Shown here: one piece after another, positions 50,749-60,450 of the stretch
Layout of the letters: every line of letters begins with the position of its first letter
Numbering within the stretch: position 1 is the first letter of the stretch
DNA from: Desulfobulbus alkaliphilus
GTDB taxonomy: Bacteria > Desulfobacterota > Desulfobulbia > Desulfobulbales > Desulfobulbaceae
Reading direction: 5' to 3'
NCBI RefSeq assembly: GCF_016918545.1
Contig: NZ_JAFFQC010000020.1
Coordinates: 1 to 64,000, forward strand
Length of the DNA: 64,000 nucleotides
Notes under the pieces: generated by a model
Told to the model about the DNA's origin: nothing
Database searches by the model: none
Seen by the model: the letters and a program-made list of their open reading frames with translations, nothing else
Translations under genes and position numbers: made by a program

Positions 50749-52065
50749 ATGAGCATCTTAAGTCAGCATTCCGTTTTCTCCGCCATGCTGCAGGATGGAC
50801 CCTTTGCGGTGGAAGAGGCGCCACCTCTGGACCATCACCCATACTCCCGGGAGGCAAAGGCCTGGGTGCAGACCATCCGTACCAACCAGTTGCTCAAGAC
50901 CAAATACCGTTCCGTCCGCAATCAGATTTTCGATCTTCTCGGCATCAACACCTTCGATGAGGTTCTGGCCCTGATCCATGATCGGCGGCTGCGGGCCAGG
51001 GCAGCGGATCGAGCCTATTTGCTGCTTGGCAACATGTTTGATCTCAAAGGCGGAAACAGTCAGGAAATTGTCGGGCATCTGCGTGAATATGCCCGGACCG
51101 CCGATGATGTTATCACCTCCTTGCGAGCCAAGGTCCTTGCCCCGTACAGTGCCCACATCGAAACCACCAACGAGATCGTTACGGCCTGGGATCCGGTTGA
51201 ATTGTTGCTGATCCTTTTTGATGACCGCTATCATCGCAAGGCCCGCTTTGAGGCGAAAAGAAAACTGGCGCTCATGGGGCTGGCCGGATCCATCGACCAG
51301 AGGGAGCGGGAGACGAGAATAGCGGAAAAATTCTCCGTTTTTCTCGACTTTCTCAATTCTTTTGTCTGGAATCCTGGTTGCAAGATTGGAGATCTCGATA
51401 TCAGCTATCTCCATTCCACTCATGACCCCGATGATTTCAGCTGTAGCACCGTCCGGGTTCTTGGGGAGGAGGAGGCCTTGATGATGTCTCCGGCTCCGGG
51501 GGAGAAATTGACACTGGTCAAGCGTCGCAGATTTCGCGACCAGAACACCGACATTCCCATATATGTGACGATTCGTAAAAAGCCGCCCTCGGCCAAGGTG
51601 CTCAAACTTCTGCGTAAAAATGAAAAAAATCCCGCCACCGCGGTGGACGATGAGCTGGGATTGATGGCCGTGCTCAATTCAGTCAACGATGTTAAACGCT
51701 TCGTACGTCACCTCACCCGCAGTGCAGCCAGGGCCGAATCGTTCATGACCCTGGAAGATATTTCCGACACCTTGACCGGCGGTGCCTACCACGGCACGGC
51801 CACCGGCAGTTCAGGTCAAACCTCGATGCTGAAGTTCTTTGCCCGGACCGGCGGCATGCGCATCGAATTCATTCTCCATACCAATCGCTCTTATCTCAAT
51901 TACATCTATCAGCGCGACGTGGCCCATGATGAATACGAGGTCAAGCGTATATTCGATACCGGCGTAGTCGCTTTTCTTTTTCCCCCGGATATCTATCACC
52001 TGGACCTGGAAAGGATCCGTGCCTATCAACTGGCCTGGTTTCGAAAACAGATCGAAGAAAACTGA
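50749..52065 (+). CDS. Conserved hypothetical protein (438 aa)
   Basis: No family recognised with certainty. It starts MSILSQHSVFSAMLQDGPFA (a GTG fourteen codons earlier at 50707 is possible) and is soluble and rich in charged residues, with no signal peptide or membrane segment. The first half is mostly helical (KTKYRSVRNQIFDLLGINTF, RARAADRAYLLLGNMFDLKG). A beta-rich middle with DLDISYLHSTHDPDDFSCST and LVKRRRFRDQNTDIPIYVTI follows, then helices (AVLNSVNDVKRFVRHLTRSA) and a strand-rich end (RTGGMRIEFILHTNRSYLNY). The acidic/basic clusters of the middle part could be a nucleotide-handling core, but this is a guess. It stands alone between two repeats. Confidence 0.7.
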   Translation: MSILSQHSVFSAMLQDGPFAVEEAPPLDHHPYSREAKAWVQTIRTNQLLKTKYRSVRNQIFDLLGINTFDEVLALIHDRRLRARAADRAYLLLGNMFDLKGGNSQEIVGHLREYARTADDVITSLRAKVLAPYSAHIETTNEIVTAWDPVELLLILFDDRYHRKARFEAKRKLALMGLAGSIDQRERETRIAEKFSVFLDFLNSFVWNPGCKIGDLDISYLHSTHDPDDFSCSTVRVLGEEEALMMSPAPGEKLTLVKRRRFRDQNTDIPIYVTIRKKPPSAKVLKLLRKNEKNPATAVDDELGLMAVLNSVNDVKRFVRHLTRSAARAESFMTLEDISDTLTGGAYHGTATGSSGQTSMLKFFARTGGMRIEFILHTNRSYLNYIYQRDVAHDEYEVKRIFDTGVVAFLFPPDIYHLDLERIRAYQLAWFRKQIEEN

Positions 52066-52106
52066 TGCAACTTGGCCAGTTTCCAGGTCGGGCAGACTTT
52101 CCTTTG

Positions 52107-52177
52107 CCTGAATCCGTGACGGCTGCTGTTGTTTTGGATATATCTTGCTGGAATCATCTTATATGACGCGGATTCGA
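52107..52177 (+). repeat. CCTGAATCCG element, internally deleted
   Basis: CCTGAATCCGTGACGGCTG, then TTGGATATATCTTGCTGGAA and a short join to GCGGATTCGA, a worn right end. It ends 14 bases from the ycgQ stop codon. Confidence 0.8.
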
Positions 52178-52190
52178 TCTTTCGTAGTTT

Positions 52191-52907
52191 CTAAAACAGA
52201 TAAGGAAAAGCGGGCTCGCTCTCTGCCGACAAGGTGGTATCGATGATCAGGGGAATAGTGAAGCCGTGCCTTGCATACAGGGTCAGCCGTCCCCGAGCGC
52301 GAACCCAGCTGTCATTGGCGAGGTCGCTGTCCTCTTTTGGGTCGATAAGAACGAAGACCGGCAGGGCATCGGCGGCGCAACAGGTTATCCTGAACCGGTA
52401 GCAGACCAGGAATTCCTCAGGCAGCTGCGGGTCGTGCAGCAGCCGACAGACCACCTCCACCTCCTCATGAAGATATCGATCGCTGTTCCGGTACAATCCG
52501 GTCAGGGACACCTCGCCCCTCGTTTCATCCTCCCATGCTTCCCCATTGGCCCTCTTTTCGATAAATCCAGGGATCAATAAACCATCCGCGGTCCGTAAAC
52601 TTCTTTGCAAAAAGGTGTCGGCATTCAATCTGGCCTCATGGACCGGCACCCAGTACAGCAACGGAACGAGCAGAATGACCAGGGCTGGCCATTGCCAGCG
52701 GAGCATGTTCGGATTGGCTTGCTCCACCGCCGGCCTGGTCAGGTTCACTGCCAGAAACAACACCAGAATCACGGTACCGCAGGCCACAAGCCACCAGAGT
52801 TGAGGATGGAGAAGTCGGGCCAGACTGCTCTGGCCGTATGTGACCAACCAGGCAAAGAAAACGATCCAGGCGGCCAGAACGCAACTTTTCAGAATTCGGT
52901 AGAGCAT
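52191..52907 (-). CDS. ycgQ: YcgQ/TIGR03943-family membrane protein
   Basis: Partner of the YcgR-type permease in two-component permease-like systems of unknown substrate. The 238-residue protein has three or four membrane helices (CVLAAWIVFFAWLVTYG, LWWLVACGTVILVLFLAVNL, WPALVILLVPLLYWVPV) and a C-terminal soluble domain with GEVSLTGLYRNSDRYL, FRITCCAADALPVFVLI and WVRARGRLTLY, ending FPYLF as in other family members. It begins four bases after the ycgR stop. Its last 139 codons are duplicated at 6462-6878. Confidence 0.88.
   Translation of the reverse strand: MLYRILKSCVLAAWIVFFAWLVTYGQSSLARLLHPQLWWLVACGTVILVLFLAVNLTRPAVEQANPNMLRWQWPALVILLVPLLYWVPVHEARLNADTFLQRSLRTADGLLIPGFIEKRANGEAWEDETRGEVSLTGLYRNSDRYLHEEVEVVCRLLHDPQLPEEFLVCYRFRITCCAADALPVFVLIDPKEDSDLANDSWVRARGRLTLYARHGFTIPLIIDTTLSAESEPAFPYLF
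52194..52610 (-). repeat. 417-bp segmental duplication, copy 2 (partner at 6462-6878)
   Basis: The donor-like copy, embedded in the intact ycgQ gene from just before the stop codon to codon ~98. About 97% identical to the partner, without gaps. Confidence 0.95.
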
Positions 52908-52911
52908 GGAA

Positions 52912-54015
52912 CTACAGCAGGAGGGCAGGAAAGAAGGTCTGCAGGCCAATCATCCATAGCAGAACCACGATGAAAACCGACAGGGACAAAGCAATAATGA
53001 GGCGTTTGCGAAAGACGCTGAAATACATCAGGAGCAGTTTAACGTCCAGCATCGGCCCCAATACCATGAAGGCCATCTGGGCACTGCCCGGCAGCACCCC
53101 TCTGAAACTGGCAGCGATAAAGGCGTCGGCTTCGCTGCAGAGATTGAGCAGCATGGCCATGATCATCATCAGTACGATGGCCTGCTCGGGATTGGCGAGC
53201 AGATGACTGAAAATATCCATCGGTGTTATGCTGCGGACCAGGGCAGCAATGAAGGCACCGATAACCAGATAGAAACCGACACTGAAAAAATCGTCGCAGG
53301 CATGTCCCAGGGCATGGCGGACACGATCTGCAAGTGCACCACTGTTGTTCCGGTCGTGGGCACAGCTCTGGTGACCGCAGGAAGCCGCACCGCTGTTGCG
53401 CCATTCAGGCAGGATGCCGTTGTCCCGATTAAACCATCGTCCCAGCAACAATCCGATACAGACAGCGATACAGTAACCGCTGCCAAGGCGCACGGCCACC
53501 ACCACCCAGTCGTAGTTGTAGGCAACGGCGGTGGAAAAGGCAACGATAACATTAACAATAGGGCCGGCGAGCAGAAAAGTGAGGGCGGCCGCCAGGGGTA
53601 TACCTTTGCCAAGCAATCGTCTGACCACGGGGATGATGGCGCATTCGCAGACCGGGAAAAAAAGGCCCATGGTGCCGGCGAGCAGGACGGAGCGGGTGCG
53701 GTGGCGATGAAACATTTTTTCTATCCAGGCCACGGGCACAAAGACTTCGATCAGGCCGCCGGCCAGGGCACCGATGAGCATGAACGGCAGGGCCTCGACC
53801 ATGATGGCGAGGAAATTGATGGCGATATTGTTGACCAGGCCGTGCCAGGCCGGTGTCCTGCCCAAAAAGAAAAGCAGCACGGAAACCGTTAGAAAGAGGA
53901 TGCCGACCAGCCAGGCCAGTGCCTGCGAGAGCCCTGGAGCCTGGGAGGATGCGGGGACCGGTTGATACATGGGTATCGGCCCGCGAGGGGTGTAATCTTG
54001 ATCGTCTCGGTCCAT
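52912..54015 (-). CDS. ycgR: YcgR/UPF0718-family permease
   Basis: A 367-residue inner-membrane permease of eight to ten helices. Family blocks are FLAIMVEALPFMLIGALAGG near 69-88, LFFPVCECAIIPVVRRLLGK near 120-139 (the conserved CECAxxP), AALTFLLAGPIVNVIVAFST and, in the second half, LLNLCSEADAFIAASFRG with FMVLGPMLDVKLLLMYFSVF. A histidine/cysteine-rich loop between the halves (CGHQSCAHDRNN) may bind metal. The start is uncertain; ATG 54015 is used, and MYQPVPASS sixteen codons on is an alternative. Operon with ycgQ; divergent from nifH. Confidence 0.88.
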   Translation of the reverse strand: MDRDDQDYTPRGPIPMYQPVPASSQAPGLSQALAWLVGILFLTVSVLLFFLGRTPAWHGLVNNIAINFLAIMVEALPFMLIGALAGGLIEVFVPVAWIEKMFHRHRTRSVLLAGTMGLFFPVCECAIIPVVRRLLGKGIPLAAALTFLLAGPIVNVIVAFSTAVAYNYDWVVVAVRLGSGYCIAVCIGLLLGRWFNRDNGILPEWRNSGAASCGHQSCAHDRNNSGALADRVRHALGHACDDFFSVGFYLVIGAFIAALVRSITPMDIFSHLLANPEQAIVLMMIMAMLLNLCSEADAFIAASFRGVLPGSAQMAFMVLGPMLDVKLLLMYFSVFRKRLIIALSLSVFIVVLLWMIGLQTFFPALLL

Positions 54016-54197
54016 GGCACTGAGAAAAGGCCGGATTGGGGGTGGCGGCAGGAGGAGAAAACTGCAATCCGGCTTATGCGTTGCCCGTTCCAGGCTTCCT
54101 CTTGCTTTACCAGGGGGACACTCTATCCTGGCTCCGGAAAATGTCAATGAGAAGAGAATCCGCTTAAAGTGACACTTTTGTTGATGAGCTTCCAAAT

Positions 54198-54213
54198 TGT
54201 CGCAGTGGCGACA
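54198..54213 (+). promoter_or_regulatory. NifA upstream activator site
   Basis: TGT-CGCAGTGGCG-ACA, an exact TGT-N10-ACA palindrome (extended TTGTCGC...GCGACAA). It is 100 bases upstream of the sigma-54 promoter, the standard distance for NifA. Confidence 0.85.
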
Positions 54214-54273
54214 ATCATGGATTGGGCCCTTGCCGGACCGTTCGGGCAATTTCAACAAAAAAGAAGTTTTTAA

Positions 54274-55260
<987 letters not shown>

Positions 55261-55395
55261 AGAAGAAGCAGATAATCGGCCAACCTTTCCCCTTTGCAAG
55301 GGGGAAAGAAATCGAAACCGTATGCCTGGAGTTGACCCGCCTTCGAATCGATGTCCTGCAGGCTGTTACTTTCTATCTACACAGGAGATACACCC
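55261..55395. other. nifH-nifI1 spacer
   Basis: 134 bases with an inverted repeat CCTTTCCCCTTTGCAAGGGGGAAAG-like segment at 55285-55309, which could be a processing or attenuating hairpin that keeps nifH transcripts in excess. No gene. Confidence 0.4.
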
Positions 55396-55743
55396 ATGTT
55401 GATCATGATCAGAGCCATCATCAGACCGGAAAAAGCTGATGCCGTTCTTGCCGCCCTTATGGATGCAGGATTTCCCGCAGTGACCAAATACTCGGTTGCC
55501 GGCCGGGGTAAACAGCGCGGCATCAAAATTGGTGAGGTGACCTACGACGAGATTCCCAAAACCATGCTGATGAGCGTTGTTCGGGCCGAAGACAAGGACT
55601 TTGTCATCAAGACCATTATGAATACAGCACGCTCCAGCGGCAAGGGCGCCTTCGGTGACGGGAAGATCTTCGTCAGCGAGGTGGAATGTGCGTACACCAT
55701 CAGCTCCGGAGTGCAGGAAGGAGCTCTGGAGGTGGCGGCATGA
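55396..55743 (+). CDS. nifI1: Nitrogenase regulatory PII-like protein NifI1
   Basis: A 115-residue PII-family protein that, with NifI2, switches nitrogenase off when fixed nitrogen appears (as shown in methanogens). It starts MLIMIRAIIRPEKADAVLAA and has the T-loop region KYSVAGRGKQRGIKIGEVTY and the PII-type KIFVSEVECAYTI near the end. It lacks the uridylylated tyrosine context of GlnB. AGGAG precedes the ATG. It overlaps nifI2 by four bases. Confidence 0.95.
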   Translation: MLIMIRAIIRPEKADAVLAALMDAGFPAVTKYSVAGRGKQRGIKIGEVTYDEIPKTMLMSVVRAEDKDFVIKTIMNTARSSGKGAFGDGKIFVSEVECAYTISSGVQEGALEVAA

Positions 55744-56114
55744 AAGAAGTGATCGCCATTGTGCGCATGAACATGATGAACCAGAACAAAAAAGCCCTGA
55801 CCGAGGCTGGAGTGGATGCTTTTTTCGTCCACGAAGCCACCGGCAGAGGCAAGGGATTTGTCAATCCTCAGGTGCTTAAGGGCGCCAGCGATGGGTATGA
55901 AGAGGCGGCCTCTCTCCTTGGGGAGAAGGGTAAGCTGTATCCGAAACGGTTGATTACCATCGTGGTGGAGGACGGTTTTGTTGATACGGTGGTCGAGACC
56001 CTCATTGCAACCAATAAAACAGGGAAACCCGGAGACGGCAAGGTCTTCGTGATGCCACTGGTTGACGCTGTTCGGGTTCGAACCGGCGAAACTGGTGCGC
56101 AGTCTATTTCCTGA
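55740..56114 (+). CDS. nifI2: Nitrogenase regulatory PII-like protein NifI2
   Basis: Second PII-type subunit (124 residues) with MKEVIAIVRMNMMNQNKKAL, a longer T-loop region (HEATGRGKGFVNPQVLKGAS, then LLGEKGKLYPKRLITIVVED) and the ending GDGKVFVMPLVDAVRVRTGE. The insertion in the T-loop distinguishes NifI2 from NifI1. It lies between nifI1 and nifD, the order of methanogens, clostridia and Deltaproteobacteria. Confidence 0.95.
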   Translation: MKEVIAIVRMNMMNQNKKALTEAGVDAFFVHEATGRGKGFVNPQVLKGASDGYEEAASLLGEKGKLYPKRLITIVVEDGFVDTVVETLIATNKTGKPGDGKVFVMPLVDAVRVRTGETGAQSIS

Positions 56115-56142
56115 GCCTGGGGAAACCAAGGAGTACATAATC

Positions 56143-57780
56143 ATGGCAACAGCAAAGAAAAAGCTGGTTGAATTGCAGCCTACGGATATCAAGGAAGAGC
56201 TGCTGAAGAAATACCCGCCCAAGGTGGCGCGGAAGCGGGCCAAACAGATCCTCATCAATGAGGCCCTGGAAAACGACACCCCTGAAATCACCGCCAATGT
56301 CCGTACCATTCCGGGTATCATCACTATGCGCGGCTGCACCTATGCCGGTTGCAAGGGTGTCATCATGGGGCCGACCCGGGACATCGTCAACTTGGTGCAT
56401 GGTCCCATCGGTTGCAGTTTTTACGCCTGGCTGACGCGGCGCAACCAGACTGATGCCGGTGTGGACGGTGAAAACTACATGACCTATTGCTTCTCCACCG
56501 ACATGCAGGATTCCGATATTATCTTCGGTGGCGAGAAGAAGCTGGCCCAGGCGATTCAGGAGATCTACGACCTCTTCCACCCCAAGGCGATCACGGTGTT
56601 TGCCACCTGTCCGGTAGGTCTGATTGGTGACGATATCCACACTGTTGCCCGCAACATGAAGGAAAAACTGGGTGACTGCAATGTGTTTGCCTTCAGCTGC
56701 GAAGGGTACAAGGGGGTCTCTCAATCAGCCGGCCACCATATCGCCAACAATCAGGTGTTCACCCACATGGTCGGCGAGAACGACGAAGAAAAACCGGGAA
56801 AATACAAGATCAACCTGCTGGGGGAGTACAATATCGGCGGCGATGGTTTCGAAATTGACCGTATTTTGGAAAAATGCGGTATCACAACCATTTCCACTTT
56901 TTCCGGCAACTCGACCTACGACCAGTTCGCTTCAGCCCACACCGCGGATCTCAACTGTGTCATGTGCCATCGCTCGATCAACTACGTGGCCGATATGCTG
57001 GAAACGAAATTCGGTATTCCGTGGATCAAGGTCAATTTTATCGGTGCCCGGTCCAGCGCCAAATCTCTGCGCAAGATAGCGGAATATTTTGGTGACCAGG
57101 AACTGATCGACCGGGTCGAGGCGGTGATCGCTGAAGAAATGCCCCAGGTCGAAGCGGTGCTTGCGGAAGTGCTGCCCCGCACCCAGGGCAAGACAGCCAT
57201 GCTTTTTGTCGGCGGTTCCCGGGCACATCACTATCAGGATCTTTTCACGGAAATGGGTATGAAGACCTTGTCCGCCGGGTATGAGTTTGCCCATCGCGAC
57301 GATTATGAAGGGCGACAGGTGATCCCAAATCTTAAGGTGGATGCCGACAGCCGTAATATCGAGGAGATAGAAATAGAACCGGATTCGGAGCGTTATAAGC
57401 CACGTAAAACCGATGCCGAGATGCAGGCACTGGAAGCCAGAGGATTCAAGTTCAAGGAATACGACGGCATCCTCCCCGATATGGAGGCTGGCACCCTGGT
57501 CATCGATGATCTCAATCAGTATGAAGCGGAAAAGCTGGTGGAGTTGATGAAACCCGATATTTTCTGTGCCGGCATCAAGGAAAAGTATTCGATCCAGAAA
57601 CTGGGTATCCCCATGAAACAACTGCACAGTTACGATTCAGGGGGGCCCTACGCCGGGTTCCGGGGAGCGATTAATTTCTACAAGGAAATCGATCGCCTGG
57701 TCAACAGTAAGGTCTGGGGCTATATGAAAGCGCCCTGGCAGGAAAGTCCGGAACTCTCCGCCACGTATGTGTGGGAATAA
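56143..57780 (+). CDS. nifD: Nitrogenase molybdenum-iron protein alpha chain
   Basis: Carries the FeMo cofactor and reduces N2. The 545-residue protein has P-cluster cysteines in TMRGCTYAGC near 65, HGPIGCSFYAW near 91 and TVFATCPVGLIGDD near 156, the cofactor cysteine in LNCVMCHRSINYVADML, and the cofactor histidine in KQLHSYDSGGPYAGFRG near 500. The extra ~50 residues between the halves (KVDADSRNIEEIEIEPDSER) are typical of the long Clostridium-type NifD. Residue pattern is of Mo rather than V/Fe-only nitrogenase. Confidence 0.97.
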   Translation: MATAKKKLVELQPTDIKEELLKKYPPKVARKRAKQILINEALENDTPEITANVRTIPGIITMRGCTYAGCKGVIMGPTRDIVNLVHGPIGCSFYAWLTRRNQTDAGVDGENYMTYCFSTDMQDSDIIFGGEKKLAQAIQEIYDLFHPKAITVFATCPVGLIGDDIHTVARNMKEKLGDCNVFAFSCEGYKGVSQSAGHHIANNQVFTHMVGENDEEKPGKYKINLLGEYNIGGDGFEIDRILEKCGITTISTFSGNSTYDQFASAHTADLNCVMCHRSINYVADMLETKFGIPWIKVNFIGARSSAKSLRKIAEYFGDQELIDRVEAVIAEEMPQVEAVLAEVLPRTQGKTAMLFVGGSRAHHYQDLFTEMGMKTLSAGYEFAHRDDYEGRQVIPNLKVDADSRNIEEIEIEPDSERYKPRKTDAEMQALEARGFKFKEYDGILPDMEAGTLVIDDLNQYEAEKLVELMKPDIFCAGIKEKYSIQKLGIPMKQLHSYDSGGPYAGFRGAINFYKEIDRLVNSKVWGYMKAPWQESPELSATYVWE

Positions 57781-57804
57781 CGTATTAACCAAGAGGGTAG
57801 AACA

Positions 57805-59178
57805 ATGCTACTTCGACATACTCCCAAGGAAATCAACGAGCGCAGTGCCGTCACCATCAATCCGGCCAAGACCTGCCAGCCCATCGGCGCCATGTACGCG
57901 GCTCTGGGCATTCATGGCTGCCTCCCCCACAGCCATGGGTCCCAGGGTTGCTGCGCGTATCATCGCAGTGCGTTGACCCGGCACTATAAAGAACCTGTTT
58001 CCGCAGCCACCAGTTCCTTCACCGAGGGGTCGTCGGTGTTCGGGGGTCAGGCCAACCTGCTGCAGGCCATCAACAATATTTTCACTGTCTACAATCCGGA
58101 GGTGATCGCTGTCCATACCACCTGTCTGTCGGAGACGATTGGTGATGATCTTCCCCAGATATTTGACAAGGCCCGCAAAGAAGGCACCGTGCCCAAGGGG
58201 AAAACGCTGATCGGTGCGCCCACGCCAAGTTACGTTGGTTCCCATGTCACCGGATTTGCCAATATGGTCAAGGCGATGGCCGACCTGGCCGAGCCGACAG
58301 GCAAGAAGAATGGCAAGGTCAATGTCATCCCTGGATGGGTCGAGCCCTCCGACATGGAGGAAATCAAACGGCTGGCTGGCCTGGTCGGTGCGGAGATCAC
58401 CCTTTTTCCCGACACATCCGGTATCCTCAATGGTCCCTTGTCCGGTGAATACCACATGTTTCCCAAGGGTGGCGTGACGGTGGGGGAGTTAAAGGGATGC
58501 GGTGATGCCACAGGTACCCTGGCATTGGGTGAATGGTGCTCCGCCGATGCCGCTCGCCTGCTCGACACCAAGCACAAGGTGCCCTGTCGTATCCTGGACA
58601 TGCCCTTTGGCCTTAAGGCCACTGACCGGTTCATCGATGCCCTGCGCATCGTCAGCGGTACCGTGGTCCCGGAGGAGATAACCTGCGAGCGCGGTCAGTT
58701 GGTGGATCTGATTTCGGACATGCATCAATATTTCTACCAGAAAAAAGTCGCCCTGTTTGGTGATCCTGATCAGTTGATCGCCATGACCGAGTTCCTGGTT
58801 TCCATTGACATGTGCCCTGTGCATATCGTGACCGGCACCCCGGGCAAGCGCTTTGAAAAAAGGATCAGGGAGTTGACCAAGGACCTGCCGGTTCCGGTGA
58901 ATGTACGTGCGCGGGGCGATTTGTTTCTCCTCCACCAGTGGATCAAGAACGATCCGGTGGACCTGCTCATCGGCAATACCTACGGAAAATATATTGCCCG
59001 CGACGAAGATCTGCCCTTTATCCGCTGGGGTTTCCCCATTTTTGATCGGCAGGGGCATCAGTATTTCCCCACCGTTGGGTATAAGGGTGGCCTGCGCCTG
59101 CTGGAAAAGGTGCTCGATGTCCTTCTCGACCGCAAGGACCGCGACGATCCGGAAGAGCAATTCGAACTCGTCTTGTGA
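57805..59178 (+). CDS. nifK: Nitrogenase molybdenum-iron protein beta chain
   Basis: Beta subunit holding the P-cluster jointly with NifD. The 457 residues lack the N-terminal ~50-residue extension of proteobacterial NifK, as in Clostridium-type enzymes. P-cluster cysteines are in NPAKTCQPIGAMYAALGIHG near 23, SHGSQGCCAYHR near 48 and VHTTCLSETIGDD near 107. The ending NTYGKYIARDEDLPFIRWGF with FPTVGYKGGLRLLEKVLDVL is standard. 24 bases after nifD. Confidence 0.97.
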   Translation: MLLRHTPKEINERSAVTINPAKTCQPIGAMYAALGIHGCLPHSHGSQGCCAYHRSALTRHYKEPVSAATSSFTEGSSVFGGQANLLQAINNIFTVYNPEVIAVHTTCLSETIGDDLPQIFDKARKEGTVPKGKTLIGAPTPSYVGSHVTGFANMVKAMADLAEPTGKKNGKVNVIPGWVEPSDMEEIKRLAGLVGAEITLFPDTSGILNGPLSGEYHMFPKGGVTVGELKGCGDATGTLALGEWCSADAARLLDTKHKVPCRILDMPFGLKATDRFIDALRIVSGTVVPEEITCERGQLVDLISDMHQYFYQKKVALFGDPDQLIAMTEFLVSIDMCPVHIVTGTPGKRFEKRIRELTKDLPVPVNVRARGDLFLLHQWIKNDPVDLLIGNTYGKYIARDEDLPFIRWGFPIFDRQGHQYFPTVGYKGGLRLLEKVLDVLLDRKDRDDPEEQFELVL

Positions 59179-59186
59179 TGCAGACA

Positions 59187-59228
59187 GCCCTGCCGGGTCA
59201 GCAGGACCCCCCGGCGGGTCTTTCCTTA
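59187..59228 (+). terminator. Terminator-like hairpin after nifK
   Basis: A nine-base-pair stem (CCTGCCGGG / CCCGGCGGG, 59189-59197 and 59210-59218) is followed by TCTTTCCTT. The U tract is weak, so partial termination seems likely, lowering the expression of the NifB-like gene and those after it relative to nifHDK. Confidence 0.6.
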
Positions 59229-59236
59229 TTCATCAA

Positions 59237-59251
59237 CCTGGATCCGTGAGC
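59237..59251. repeat. Solo end of the CCTGAATCCG element
   Basis: CCTGGATCCGTGAGC, only the end of the element, eight bases before the start codon of the NifB-like gene; its GTGAG would sit where a ribosome site is expected. Confidence 0.65.
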
Positions 59252-59259
59252 AACCTATC

Positions 59260-60417
59260 ATGACTGTTATCCCCATTACCAGCGCATCCCGATTCGCTCA
59301 GCGGGCAACCGCCGCCCCTGTCAAGACCCTGAAGCTGCCGGTGGCACCGCGGGCCCTGTACCGCCTTCGGCATGCCCCGGAGAAACACCTCGACCAGGTC
59401 CTGACCCCTGAGGAAGCCCTCCGCGAGGTCGCGCTTCATCAAGGGTTGGCAGATGTCGAACTGGAGGATCCCGGCGACCCCCTGGCTTCCATGGCCACGA
59501 CGCTGGCGACCCTCGCCTTGCTGAAAAAACATCATCCTGAGCTGCGTATTACCCTGACGACTCTGGGGCTTGATGGCGAGGGGTGTGCCGCGGAGCTGGC
59601 CGCGGCAGGGTTGGACCGGGTCACCATCCAGGTCGAGACCATGGAACCGGCCACCGCGGAAAAACTGTATGCCTGGATTCGTCCGGGAACAAAAACCCTC
59701 CCCTTGTCCAGAGCCGTGGCGCAACTCGTCACCACCCAACCGAAAACCGTTCAGGCCATGGCCACGGCCGGGGTGGAGGTCAGGATCCGCACGACAATCT
59801 ATCCCGGTATCAATGCGCATCAGGCGGTGATGATCGCCGAGAACATGGCCGCGCTGGGTGCCACGGCCATGGAGTTGGTGCCGTATACACCTGATCCCCA
59901 GGCCGTGGACGGACCAGTGCCGCCCACCCGGGAACAGATGGAACAGATCAGCGCTTTGACCAGTCAATATCTGCAGACCTCTTTACAAGGGATGTCGGTA
60001 GTTGAGCGGGGTTGTGCATCTGGCTGCGGATGCGGTGCCAAGGTGACTGCGCAACCGAAACTGCCCAAGCCAAGCAACGAGAGACCTAATGTGGCGGTGG
60101 CGAGCGCCACCGGTATCGATGTCGACCTGCATCTCGGCCAGGCTGATACCCTGCTTATTTATGGCCCCAGGGGTGACGGCCTCACCTGTCTGCTCGAGAC
60201 CAGGCAGGCGCCGGCGCCAGGAGGTGGTGAATCCCGCTGGGAGCAGTTGGCCCGGACCCTCAACGATTGTTTTGTCCTGCTGGCTGCCAGTGCAGGGCAA
60301 AGGCCCCGGGAGATCCTCGCAAGCCAGGGTATTCATGTGCTTCTCACCGAGGAGAACATCGAAGGAACCGTGGATGTCCTCTACGGTGGCGGCAAAAAAC
60401 AGCGATGTGGTACATGA
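59260..60417 (+). CDS. NifB-like protein without the radical-SAM cysteine motif, with C-terminal NifX-like domain
   Basis: Of 385 residues, 25-240 follow the NifB radical-SAM barrel: KLPVAPR at 25-31, VLTPEEALREV near 47-57, the SAM-site PGDPLAS at 71-77, YAWIRPGTKTLPLSRAVAQL near 137-156 and IYPGIN at 180-185. Where NifB has CxxxCxxC right after LPVAPK, this protein has ALYRLRHAPE with no cysteine, so it cannot hold the SAM-cleaving [4Fe-4S] cluster. A new cysteine cluster GCASGCGCG at 251-259 and a NifX-like domain (NVAVASATGIDVDLHLGQAD at 277-296, then LASQGIHVLL) follow. It probably binds or passes on a cofactor precursor rather than making NifB-co. A true nifB, nifE and nifN are not in the window. 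Confidence 0.85.
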   Translation: MTVIPITSASRFAQRATAAPVKTLKLPVAPRALYRLRHAPEKHLDQVLTPEEALREVALHQGLADVELEDPGDPLASMATTLATLALLKKHHPELRITLTTLGLDGEGCAAELAAAGLDRVTIQVETMEPATAEKLYAWIRPGTKTLPLSRAVAQLVTTQPKTVQAMATAGVEVRIRTTIYPGINAHQAVMIAENMAALGATAMELVPYTPDPQAVDGPVPPTREQMEQISALTSQYLQTSLQGMSVVERGCASGCGCGAKVTAQPKLPKPSNERPNVAVASATGIDVDLHLGQADTLLIYGPRGDGLTCLLETRQAPAPGGGESRWEQLARTLNDCFVLLAASAGQRPREILASQGIHVLLTEENIEGTVDVLYGGGKKQRCGT

Positions 60418-60450
60418 TTAAAAAAACACACTCATAAGGAAGGAACAACA

